Positions 47,500-59,400 of a stretch of 64,000 bases of DNA are shown here, piece by piece (position 1 is the stretch's first letter; each line of letters begins with the position of its first letter). The stretch covers positions 186,001-250,000 of the forward strand of contig NZ_ASXP01000004.1 in assembly GCF_000445445.1 (NCBI RefSeq), written 5' to 3'. The position numbers and the translations under genes were made by a program. The notes under the pieces were generated by a model. The model worked only from the letters and a program-made list of their open reading frames with translations. It did not search any database and was not told the origin of the DNA. Source of the DNA: Sporomusa ovata DSM 2662. GTDB taxonomy: Bacteria > Bacillota > Negativicutes > Sporomusales > Sporomusaceae.

Positions 47500-47841
47500 T
47501 TGACCCTACAACAATGGATAACCAAATACGAACATGAAGCCGAAGAGTTTATAATTCTTCCCGGCTTTGTTATTTACTTTGAGCCTAATAAGGGCTTTTT
47601 TTGTTACCGTTCATGGCAAGGAGTTTTTGAAATCGACCATACTTGCACGAATGACGGCAAATGGGCTTACGATAAGTGTATGGAAATGGCGAAAGAGAGA
47701 GGCTGTAAGATCATGAGAACCGCAACAGCACGCAGTCCTGCCGCCTATATGCGGTTATTTAAAGGGCGCATAAACATTGCGCTAAGTGGTATAAAGCCTA
47801 ATGGCAAAATGTACTGGTATTTTGAAACAGATGTTAACTGA
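47500..47841 (+). CDS. 113-aa internal-virion-module protein
   Basis: TTG start with GGGGGTGGGATGA. WAYDKCMEMAKERGCKIMRT then AARSPAAYMRLF-like segment: a helix and strand resembling acetyltransferase-like folds that occur before internal virion genes in podoviruses, though no acetyl-CoA motif is clear. Unknown. Confidence 0.6.
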   Translation: MTLQQWITKYEHEAEEFIILPGFVIYFEPNKGFFCYRSWQGVFEIDHTCTNDGKWAYDKCMEMAKERGCKIMRTATARSPAAYMRLFKGRINIALSGIKPNGKMYWYFETDVN

Positions 47842-47854
47842 GAGGAGTGAATAA

Positions 47855-49012
47855 ATGTATAGAGAAACATGGACGCCTATCAGCAAGGATGAATTGAAGC
47901 AACTTGGCCTATCAAGGATTAGGTTCAAAGGCAGCACTACTAAAACAGTGCAATCGAGAACAATACCTAACCAAACAGCAACAGAGGCTGCACTGGAAGG
48001 CAAACTATCCAACTATGCTAATAATGGGATAACCAACGCTACCAACTACCAAAACACAGCAAATAGCCTACTTGGAAACACTGTTAGCAATGATTGGTCT
48101 AACTTGCTGAGCAACTACAATAATACCATGTCAGGGGTTACCAGTGGCTATTCGAACCTTGCAAATGGCGTGTTACCAAGTTCCTATGCCGCAGCCCGAC
48201 AGCAAGCTCTTAACGACGATCTGACAAGTACAGTAGGTAATACCATATCTAACCTTGCTAGACGCGGCATACTCAATTCTAGTGTGGCAAACAATGCCTT
48301 AAATGACATTAGTCAAAATGCCTCTGACACGTTGGCTAAGAACTATTCCAGTGATTTAGCGACCTATTCCAATCTGTTAAATAACCAAGCTACAAACGCA
48401 AGTAATATACTATCCAATTCAGCCAGTGCAGAGCAAAATAGCTACTATACACCAAGCCAGTACATGACCTATGCCAATAGTTCGTATTCTCCTGCTTCTA
48501 GTCTCTACAACACTATGTATTCTGGTCGTATGGGTACCGGTTCAACTAGTTCATCTACCAGCGGCAGTGATGGCGGGGCTAGCACATGGCAAGCTGTGGG
48601 TACATTAGGCAGTGCATTGTTGTGTTTTGCCGCAGGAACGCTAATTTCCACTCCTGAAGGTGGCAAGAGGGTTGAGGATATTAAAGTAGGCGACAAGGTT
48701 TATTCACTTACTGATGGCGGAAAAATCACCATTGAGGAAGTAATAAACCTTATGCCGCCAGGTTTCAATGACATTTACGATGTTAATACCACTAAAGGCA
48801 ATATCCCTTGTACTGCTTCACAACCATTCGTAACCGCAAAAGGTAGCATGTGTATTGATAATATTGACTCTGATACTGACATGATAACCATTGACGGTAC
48901 TGCCAATTTAATAAGTATTAGCCAACTACCGCCTGATACCGTTTACGACTTTACTGTATCCGGTTCAGGTGTATTCTTTGCCAACGGGTTAGCTGTTGAG
49001 GGGTGGGAGTAA
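47855..49012 (+). CDS. internal virion protein with C-terminal Hint domain
   Basis: 385 residues. About 45-240 is Ser/Asn/Ala-rich and helical (SNYANNGITNATNYQNTANS ...), as in T7 gp14-like ejected proteins. From Cys257, CFAAGTLISTPEGGKRVEDI then KVGDKVYSLTDG is the start of a Hint (Hedgehog/intein) domain, closing with VYDFTVSGSGVFFANGLAV. Hint domains cut or transfer the peptide bond before their Cys; the usual terminal His-Asn is absent, so N-terminal cleavage would be the expected activity. GAGGAG precedes the ATG. Confidence 0.8.
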   Translation: MYRETWTPISKDELKQLGLSRIRFKGSTTKTVQSRTIPNQTATEAALEGKLSNYANNGITNATNYQNTANSLLGNTVSNDWSNLLSNYNNTMSGVTSGYSNLANGVLPSSYAAARQQALNDDLTSTVGNTISNLARRGILNSSVANNALNDISQNASDTLAKNYSSDLATYSNLLNNQATNASNILSNSASAEQNSYYTPSQYMTYANSSYSPASSLYNTMYSGRMGTGSTSSSTSGSDGGASTWQAVGTLGSALLCFAAGTLISTPEGGKRVEDIKVGDKVYSLTDGGKITIEEVINLMPPGFNDIYDVNTTKGNIPCTASQPFVTAKGSMCIDNIDSDTDMITIDGTANLISISQLPPDTVYDFTVSGSGVFFANGLAVEGWE

Positions 49013-49014
49013 AG

Positions 49015-50385
49015 ATGAACGGACAAAATTATGGCTGGGCAAATGCGCTTGCAGATGTTTTATCTACGGCGATTACGAAAAATGCTCAAGATAAGCAATA
49101 TCAACAAGGTCTGGACTATATTTCTCAGCAAGAAGCCCAAAACAAGGCATTGGTCGCAGCGCAACAAGACTATACGAAGACTCAGGACTGGTATGCGCAA
49201 GCCAATAAAATTCTGAGTCTAAACAAAGATTGGGCAAATTACCAGGCACAAGGATTAGATAACAATGATCCTAGAATGCAAAAAATCATTACAGACTCCC
49301 AAGCCGTAAGGCAATATGGCCAGCAAAAAGGTTATAACCTTCCTGGGCAAGATGTTCCTTATGGCAATATTCAGGGATTCATAGACCTAGAGGGTAATGC
49401 TCGAATTGCAAAAATAGCCGACCAAATGAAAAAAAGTGGTTATGCGGCTGCCGGCCAGTTTGTTCGTCCTTCTGATATGGGGCATGATGTAGGCCCAACT
49501 CAGGCTCCTACCTATAATCTGGATACTAGTTTGACGGGTTTGGGTGACTATATTAAGCAATCGCAGGCTGAAAATAACAGTCCGCTTTCACTTATGACAG
49601 GTATGGCTAAACTCAATATCAGTCCGGAAGTTATGCAGAAGTTAGCCCCTCTGTATAATGCTTATATGAAGAGTAATAACGATCAGGAAGCTATTGCTCT
49701 ATTAGGGCAGTACCAAACGGAACCTGATCCGGTGAAAAAGGCTCAGATTATACAGCAGTATTACAATTTGATTGGCAAGGATGGGCTTGGATTCTTAAAA
49801 GATTTAACACCACAACAAAAAGCCGTCCAATGGAACAATGGTGGGCAGCAAGGTATCGATGTAGTTACGATGCCTAGCCAGCTCGGTACTGGCGGAGCTG
49901 GCGTGACTAACCTGCAAAACAGGAATAACACGTTTACGCCGGGTCAGGTACTACAAGGCCAGATATCCCGTGAAAATCTTGGTGAGAAAAAGCGTGAATT
50001 TGATACCACTACGTCTCAAAATGATAGTCATTTCTGGGCTACATATAACAAACCAAGTATAACCCAAGGCCAGAAGAGTAAGGATCAAATCGGAACAATT
50101 ATGAAGATAATTGACCAAGAGGAAAAAGCCTATGCGGATTGGGCGAAAAATCCTGTCAATATGGATAAAGATTATCCAAGACAGCAGCAATTGGATTCAG
50201 CGCGAAATGTACGAAGTCAATTTATGGATGGAATTACGGGGCAGAACTCCAACTCTCAGTCACAAAACAATCCCATTGCGGCATGGATTGACAGGGCGCG
50301 GCAGGCTGGTGCTGACCCAGAACAAATTAAGAAGGCACTGCATGATAAGGGCTATGGAGATACGTACGACAGTTGGGTTTGGTAG
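49015..50385 (+). CDS. internal virion/ejection protein (candidate)
   Basis: 456 residues, very Gln/Asn-rich, helical, no signal peptide (NGQNYGWANALADVLSTAIT start). It sits between the Hint protein and the giant polyvalent protein, the position of the second internal core protein of podoviruses. GGGGTGGGAGTAA precedes the ATG. Confidence 0.65.
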   Translation: MNGQNYGWANALADVLSTAITKNAQDKQYQQGLDYISQQEAQNKALVAAQQDYTKTQDWYAQANKILSLNKDWANYQAQGLDNNDPRMQKIITDSQAVRQYGQQKGYNLPGQDVPYGNIQGFIDLEGNARIAKIADQMKKSGYAAAGQFVRPSDMGHDVGPTQAPTYNLDTSLTGLGDYIKQSQAENNSPLSLMTGMAKLNISPEVMQKLAPLYNAYMKSNNDQEAIALLGQYQTEPDPVKKAQIIQQYYNLIGKDGLGFLKDLTPQQKAVQWNNGGQQGIDVVTMPSQLGTGGAGVTNLQNRNNTFTPGQVLQGQISRENLGEKKREFDTTTSQNDSHFWATYNKPSITQGQKSKDQIGTIMKIIDQEEKAYADWAKNPVNMDKDYPRQQQLDSARNVRSQFMDGITGQNSNSQSQNNPIAAWIDRARQAGADPEQIKKALHDKGYGDTYDSWVW

Positions 50386-50401
50386 GAAAGGGGGTATTTG
50401 A

Positions 50402-53400
50402 ATGGCTGAATTAGATGACATTTTAAATTCTTTGCCGGAAAATAAGTCGGCTAATGATATATTAAATGATTTACCAATGAACCCGGATAATAAACCTACC
50501 AATAGTAGCATGCCAGACATATTTGGTAAATACATTTTAAGTCCAGAAAACCCGTTTACTGGTCATGTAATTCGCGGTATTGGCACAGCTATAAAAGGAC
50601 TTAATGATACTATAGTTGAAATGGGGCGTCCAAGCTACAAATCACCTAAAGAATGGAAAGAAGAACAAACGGGACTGAGCAAAGCCATATCTAACACTGG
50701 GGAATCTATTCAGCAGCATTATGATGATAATTTTGGTAAGGGATATGAACCGTATTCTGTTGATTGGTACGCCTCCAACATCGGCGAAATGCTGCCAACT
50801 TCCGTAGGTTTAGGTGCTGCAGGTTTAGCGGCGCTCAGAAATGGTAATCCACAAGTAATTAATCAAGGCGCGGCTGACATTGCGGCAAGATTGGGCGCGG
50901 GCGCGAAGGCAGCTAAGTGGATCGGTGAAGGTGCTGGGGCCGGGTATGTTGGCACAATAGGCGCATATCCCGAAGCTGCTTTGGAGGGCAATGACGCTTT
51001 TAATGAAGAATATGAGGCAGCAAAAAAAGAAGGGCTCTCAGACGCAGATGCCACGGTAAGGGCGAATAAAGCTAAGAACTTCACAACTGCAGCAAATATG
51101 TTTATGCTTGGAGGCACGAACACGGCAGAGCTTTTAGCAGGTGTTGGTAAGCTGCCTTTTGAGGTACCTAAAAGCGGGGCTAAGCGACTCCTCATGAACG
51201 CCGGGCGTGTAGGTGCAGCAGCAGAAATTGAAGGCCAACAGGAAGGCGCTCAAGAAATCATCCAGTCTTTAGCGCAGAATAAGCCTTGGAGTTACAATGA
51301 TGAGAATGTGGTTCAAGCACGGAGCTTAGGGCGTGTAGCTGGTGGCCTATTTGGTGCTGCCGGAAGGATCGGGGATGCGATTGAATCTAGGGCTAATAAC
51401 AATGTTAATGAAGTTTTAAATTCGCTGCCGGAAAACCGTCCTAGCGATAACTCAAATACCAATAATTCTAATTCACACTCAAATGATTTTAATACTCAGC
51501 TAAAAACCTTCAAAGCTGCCATCACTGATATTGAATCCGGCGGTGATTATGATGCAATAGGGCCAGAGATTGATGGTGACAGGGCTCGTGGTAAATATCA
51601 GATCATGGAAAGCAATTGGCCTAGTTGGGCCGAAAACGCCGGCCTTCCTGCTGACGCTCCTATGACACCTGAGAATCAAGAGCGCGTTGTAGATGCCAAG
51701 ATGAAAGAATACTATAATGAGTTTGGCGGTGATTGGGGCAAAGTAGCTATTGCATGGCACGCAGGTCCTGGCAGGGCGGATTTGATGGATGAACAGCTTG
51801 CAAATTTATCTGACGGTAATATGAGCACGCTTGATTATCGTAACTCTGTTTTAAGTAAGATGGGAAACATTTCTCCGGGTAATAGTACTGCCCTGACTAA
51901 TAATCTATCACGCGAAAAACAACAGAAAATCCAAGACTGGGTTGATGATAGACTTGCCCAAAGCGACGATATAAGCGAGATTAACTTCTTAGAGGATAAC
52001 AAAAAAGACCTTCCCGGCCTTATTGAAATCGGGCAGAGATATAAATTACTGGATGAAGGGGATGCTCAACAAAGTAATGACCCTCCAACAGATAATTCTA
52101 AGGCCGGTATTATAGGGCGACAGACTCCGGTGGCGCAAGTAGCCGAGGCAGAAGACTTGCAAAATTTGCAGCAATTCCCTGAGCAGGAAGAAAAGCAAAT
52201 CATTACCCCTGGAAAACCGCTATCACAAGCTATGGCTGATGACTATGCGGCCAATATGCAAATACCTACACGGAAGGACTATCACCAAGAGATTGCCAAT
52301 ATTGTTAATGCGGTAGCAGCCGGTAAGTTTGATGCGGCTGAACGGGAGTTGCATTCGTTACGGAATAACCGTCAAGGCTTGGTCAATGCTCTTAATGCAG
52401 TTAACACACAGAAGTTTGATACTGCCGAAAATACTATAAAAGAAAATATCAGAAAAGACCAGTATGATAAACTGGATGATCTTGAGCGCTTGTTTATTGA
52501 TGCCTTAGAATTCCACAAGGCTCCTTTAGACTCGGTCGAGTCAGAACTTCAACGCGAATACAACAAACGTCTTGACGATTATGCTAATATTCTTCGCGGT
52601 CAAATGAAGCAAGGAACTGAAAAAATTGTCCATGAAAATGCTAGTGGCGATAAGTTTACCCGTAATACCTCAATGAATTATCAATGGTATCGGGATATGC
52701 TGAAACGAAATGGCGGCCAGATGCCAAACAAGGCTAATCTTGGCTATGAGCTTCAGCAAATAGCGGGTAATCATTTAAAGAATGGCTATGTTGACCCGAC
52801 ATATGGGCCACAAGTGCCGGAAGCGGAAATGGAAAGTTTTAGAGATTTGGAGGCTGCAGTAAATGGAATCCAGCAAACAAAAGGTAAAATCAGACCAGCC
52901 GTCAGGGAAGAACTTCGAGCATCTCAGCCCGGCAGCACAGGCGGCAATCAAAATATTCAGCAAGCGGCGCGGGATGCAATCCCCATTGCAAAGGGATTCG
53001 GGGAACAACCTGAACCGATAACGCCAATTGCTTCCAATGTTTCGGTTGATCAACAACCATTGACCCCTGTTCAGCAAAAACAAGTTGAGGGTGCGCTTAA
53101 AAGCCCCACACTAAAAAAACTGCATGAAAAAGCCAAAACTGATACTAAAGCAAAAGAACATTTTGAAAAGTTGCCGGAACATGTTCGAAAGGCTATTGAG
53201 CAACGGGATCAACAAGAATCTGGTAATTCGGTAGAAAATAGGGTAGAATCTAAGCAAGAAGAACTGCAAAATACGCCTCGACCTGTGGAGACTCAAACAA
53301 GTGAATCAACCCAGGAAACTCATTACGCTAATTCAGTAAGTAAACTTGGTGATTGGGTGCATGAACAACTAGCAAAGGGTAATAAATTTGGTTCTGCCAC

Positions 53401-56400
53401 CTTGTTTAAGGAAGCAGATAAAGCCTTTGTCGGTACTCAGGCACAAGGCAAGTACAATGCCAAAGATGCTTATGATGCGTTGGAAATGGGGATCAATAAG
53501 TTTATTTTAAATCATAAATCCTTGAATCCGGCGACAGCCGATAGTGTCGAAGATGCTAGGAAGGCAATTGAGCTTATCAAACGAGAGATTCTTTCTCAGA
53601 TTCCTACCCAAACAAAACGTACTGCCGAGCAAGAGGAATTCCAACAGTTTTCTACGCCTCCCCATATTGCTTATGTTGCGGCATGGGTGGCAAATACTGA
53701 TAAAAATGACACTGTACTGGAACCAAGCGCTGGAATCGGTGGTCTTGCGGCCTTCGCTAAATTGACTGGCGCAAAAGTTTTTGTTAATGAATTAAGCGAA
53801 CGCAGGGCAGCTATTGTTAAACAACTGCCGTTTGACCGGGTTTTCACCGAGAACGCCGAACAGATTGACAATATTTTGCCTGCCGATGTTAAGCCAACGG
53901 CTGTTATTATGAACCCTCCATTCTCCTCAACTGCCGGACGTATGCAAGGACAGCGTAAAACAATGAACGCTACGGCGCACATTGAGCAAGCCTTAAAACG
54001 CCTGGAACCAAATGGCCGGCTTGTAGCAATTGTTGGCCGTGGTATGGCTGATAATGCAGCAAGTTTTCAATCCTGGTGGAAGAAGATAAAATCTGAGTAC
54101 AATGTCCGGGCGAATATTGGTATTGACGGTAAAGACTATACCAAGTATGGTACTGGTTTTGATATTCAGATATTTGTCATTGATAAAACTGGCAAGACTC
54201 AAAACCCAACGATAACGGGCAATGTAGCAAGTGCAGAAGAAGCACTTCCCATTTTGGAGGCGATTAGAGATGGCCGTACGGCAACAAGAGATCGATTCGA
54301 TGAACAAACATCCGATCAATCAACTAGCGAAGCAGTTTCTCAAGAAGGCGGGAGAGTACCCGGACCCGTACGGGGGCCTGTTCCTGTATCAACTGATAAC
54401 ATGGGGAATCGAGAGCGGGGAAGTAGTGATAGACGACAGGCAGGGGTTAAAGGAGTTAACCCTGGGAATGGCTCAGAAACTTCAAAACGTTACTCCGATA
54501 ACAGCAATGAAATATCTGTTGAATCGGGACGGAATCAATCAAGCGAGAGCAGTAATAAGCAGTCTAAAGGCACAGAAAACGCCGGAGGACGCAGCATGGT
54601 ATCTGACGGATCAATTGCAGATAGCAATAGACGAACACATGGCCGAAGCACAATAGCAATTGAAGCGACTGTAAACCAAGCAGAAGCTGAATTATCTGAC
54701 TCCACTTTTGATAACTATCAGCCACAGCGATTGAAGGTAGCTGGAGCCAAGAAACATCCTTCCCCTTTAGTCCAAAGCGCAGCTATGGCTGCAGTAGAGC
54801 CACCGGCACCAACCTATACACCAAACTTGCCTAAAGAAGTGATTGAAAAAGGTAAAATGTCCATAGCACAGATTGAACCGGTTGTTTATGCCGGTCAATC
54901 TTTTGAACAGACTCTTCCGAGCGGATCCCGGAAGGGTTATTTTATTGGTGACGGTACGGGCGTAGGCAAAGGACGCGAAATATCCGGTATTATCATGGAT
55001 AGCCTGAGAAGTGGTAAGAAAAAGGCAATTTGGGTTTCCAAGAATGACCCGTTATTTGATGATGCGATTCGCGACTGGACAGACCTTGGTGGCAACAAAG
55101 AGGATCTATTACTAATGAGTAAGATTAAACTAGGTGATCCCATACCAGAAAAGAAGAATGGCATAGTGTTTACAACTTATAATACCCTTGGCTCGAATTT
55201 AGATGTTGGCAGCAATGGTAATATTCAAGTCAAGCCAGGAAAGAAAGCACGGTTAGATCAGTTAGTTGAATGGGTAGGTAAAGACTTTGACGGAGTGATC
55301 GCCTTTGATGAAGCGCACATGATGGCCAATTCCACCACACAAGAAGGGACTAGAGGGAAAAAGAAACCTTCAGTACGTGGGTTAGTGGGTGTAGAATTGC
55401 AAAAGCAACTACCTAACGCCCGTGTGGTTTATGTTTCAGCTACAGGCGCAACAGAGGTAGAAAACCTTGCTTATGCTTCACGGCTTGGGCTGTGGGGTGA
55501 AGGTACACCGTTTGCCAATGTGAATGACTTTATATCTGAAATCAAATCATCCGGTATTGCTGCTATGGAATTAGTCGCCCGTGACATGAAGGCATTAGGC
55601 GTATATATTGCCCGTAATTTGAGTTTTGACGGTGTATCCTACGGTACTTTAACCCATGAGCTTACCCCTGAGCAGCGAGAAATCTACGACACAATGGCGC
55701 AGGGGTGGCAGACAGTCCTACAAAATATTTATAGGGCCTTGAAAGAGACCGGTGCAGTGGATGAGCAAGGAAAAACTTTGAACCCTCAAGTCAAAAGTAG
55801 TGCTATGTCGGCGTTTTGGGGCGCTCAACAACGGTTCTTTAATCAGATATTAACATCCATGCAAATGCCTGCAGTTATTGATGATGTAAAAAAACAAATT
55901 AAGGCTGGCAATTCCGTAGTTATGCAGCTTGTCAATACGAATGAGGCAACACAAAACCGGCAGATTGCTAATATGCCAAAAGATCAGGCATTAGAAGAAT
56001 TAGACCTTACCCCGCGTGATATGCTCATGCAGTACCTTGATAAGTCATTCCCTACTGAGCAGTACGAGGAATATTTGGACGACGAAGGAAATAAACGATC
56101 CCGTATGGTGGTTGACAGCCAGGGCAAGCCAGTGCAAAACAGGGAAGCTGTCGCCATGAAAGAACAACTAATGAGTAAACTCGGTGCAATGAAAGTACCT
56201 GACGGGCCGTTAGAAATGATTATTAATACCTTTGGGACTAAGGCTGTAGCCGAAGTTACCGGGAGACAGCGCCGGGTAGTTAAGGAGCATAATAAGGATA
56301 CAGGCCGTGTTGAAGCTCGAATTGAAGCACGTTCAAAGGCTCATAATAAGGCCGATGTTAGAGCATTCTTGGATGATAAAAAAAGTATCCTGATATTTAG

Positions 56401-59400
56401 TGATGCTGGCGGCACAGGCCAAAGTTTTCACGCTGGCGCCAACATGAAGAATCAACGGCGAAGAATCCACTATCTCATTCAACCAGGTTGGCGGGCTGAT
56501 AGTGCCGTGCAGGGCTTTGGTCGGACGCATCGCTCCGGTGAAGTTTCCCAACCTCACTATACCCTTGTAACGACTGACCTAAGAGGGCAAAAACGTTTTA
56601 TCTCAACAATTGCCCGTCGATTAGACCAGCTCGGAGCTTTGACAAAAGGGCAAAGGGACGCAGCCAATCAGGGGTTATTTAGTGCTAAGGATAACCTTGA
56701 ATCCCAGTATGCCAGGGATGCGCTGCAACGATTCTACGAAAACCTTATGCACAATGTCTATACTGACCTAAACTCTAGTGACCTATTGAAAAAGATGGGC
56801 ATGGAGGCTATGGAAAACGAGGATAGGCAGTCGGCTAAACGTAATGTTAATCAAGAGTTAATGAGGGATGTTCCTAAATTTTTAAATCGCCTTTTGACTC
56901 TTGAATACGAAGAGCAGAATAAGGTATTTGACTATTTTAGTGCGATTATGGACGATATCATTGATCGTCATATTGCACAGGGTACGTTGGATACCGGCAT
57001 GGAGAATTATCGCGCTCTTTCGGTTGGGGTTAAGGATGAAAAAACGGTTTATTCTGACCCGAAAAGCGGCGCGGAAACCAAGTATGTAGAATTGGAGGCA
57101 AAGCATAAAAACGAACTAATCCCTTGGCGATTAGTTGAGCGTATGCCTAATTTTGTTGGCATATATAAAAACAGTCGCAGCGGCAAGGTATGGGCAGTAC
57201 GAAAAGGTATTACCCGAACTACTGAACAAGGCCGCGTTGTTGACACTTATTTTTTGCAAAGTCCCTCCAAGAATAGGTATCAGACTGTTGATGAATCTGA
57301 ATTCAACAGAGAAGGCTGGGAAAAGATTGGTGTTGACAGTAAAGCCACACAAGAGGCATGGGAAGAAGTTGTAAAAGGTGAGCCGGAATTCAAGACTGAA
57401 AAGCTGCACATGATAACTGGAGCAATCCTTCCAATATGGGATAGATTGCCTCATGGTACTGCCCGGGTGCTCAGAGTACAGACAGACGATAACCGGCGAT
57501 TCTTAGGCAGGGTAATAAAAGAGCGTGAAGTTGACCAGACATTGAAACGTCTGGATACTAAGCGAGAACATAATTATTCTGTTTCGGAAATCAAGGATAA
57601 ACTCCTGAACGAGAATTATGAGGTTGAGCTATCCAATGGCTGGCGGTTAGCTAAACGGCGTGTATCAAATGAAAATCGGATTGAGATTATTGGAGATGAC
57701 CTTTGGAAATATAATTCACAGTTTTTAGATCACGATATATTTAGCGAACGTATTCAGTGGAAAACTCGTTATTTCATTCCGACTGCTGAAAAGTTTGACG
57801 CTGCTTATAATTGGCTGATTAAGGATAGGCCTGTAACTGAAGTTATTCCCCCGGCTAATCCTAACATCAAATATTCAGCCGGCAAAAACACTCCCCATGA
57901 CACCGCCATCGAGCATGCCTTACACATTCGGTTTATCCCTGAGTCAAAACTTAAAACCAATGAAATGGCTTTATCCGAACTAGGTATTCAATTAGGCGTG
58001 CCGGTTCGCTTTTTTATTGGTTCGAGAGGGAAAAGAGGGTTCCATGTTGATGGTATTACCTATATCAATCGAAATGGTGACCGCGGCACTGAGTGGGCCT
58101 TCTGGCATGAATCTTTGCACTGGATAAAACAACAGGACCCGGCGTTATATCAAGACTTATACAATGCTGTTAATAATACTTTTGCCGCTACTCCTGAGCA
58201 AATTACTGCCTATCGAACAACCATTGAGCAGGGTGAACTTAAAGGTAAAAACGGCGAATATCTCCTAAATGATGATGATATCATCGAAGAAATGTTTGGC
58301 GATGAAATGGCCGATATTGCCAAACGGCAGCAATGGTTCAACCGATTAGCGCAGCAGAATAAAGGTTTGTTTGATAGGTTTGTGAGCTATCTAAAAAAAA
58401 TGCTGGCAAATATTAAGGCAATGGTTTCAGGAACTGGCCAGTATAGCGGCTTTAACCCTAACCAAGTAAAGGTAATAGAAAACAGCTTACGCCATGTGTT
58501 GCTATCGTTAAAAGATGCTTCCGGTCAGCGAGTGATGCAGAATAAAACAGAGTTTCCTTATCGGGAGTTGCAGGCACAATATTCGTCAGGAAACACTCAG
58601 AATCAAATTCAAAAAAATATAGCCTCTGGGATGGAGGCTATGGAAAAGGTTATTCGTGAACATACTGATGTAGTTAATGCTATGTACAGACCGGAAGTTG
58701 GTGGAGTTTCGTTTTACTGGGGTACTCCAGGGAAAGGCAAGAAGTTTAAAAGTGGAAGCGGTGTTTCTCATATAATTGCCAAGCGAAATTTTGAGGGTAA
58801 GAATGGTGAAGATATAGCCCGAAAACTAGTTGAAGTTATTGCTCATGGTAAAGTTGGTGAAGTATATGGACCACCAAAGTGGGAACGGGTTAATGTTTCT
58901 CATGATGGGCATACCGCAGTTCTTTCTTTGTATAAGGATGGTAATCTTCAAACATGGCTCCTAACTGGATGGGAAAATAATAAAGAGGGTTCTGATGTAC
59001 TCGGCGAAGGTTACGATTCGTCCGAGACTACGCATGCTGATCCTTCACTTACTCGTACCAGCATGGGAGCAGAATCCTCTATTAAAGGTAGTATACCAGA
59101 ATCCAATCAATCATTCCAGCGGGATCAAAAAGATGTCAAGAAGGGTACTATTAAGTATTCGGCTGATTCGGAAGCCTCAAAGTCACTCTCTCGACAAGAC
59201 ATTAAACGAGCAATTGAAGAACTTGGCGCACCGCTTCGGTGGGGCCGGATTTCTGACCCATCTGTTCGAAGCATTTACAAGGATATTATTCAAGTGGTTC
59301 GTACCAAACGAGCTTTTGATTGGGATGCAATTAATAACGCGGTAGGCAAACTCTTATATAAGAAGCTTAACCTTACCAAAAAAGGCTATGAAGCTAATGA

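Noticed and set aside
58995..59345. 116-aa second-frame ORF inside the giant gene
   Set aside because: No ribosome binding site and a composition rich in Leu/Arg typical of shadow frames; the main frame here encodes a normal helical region.
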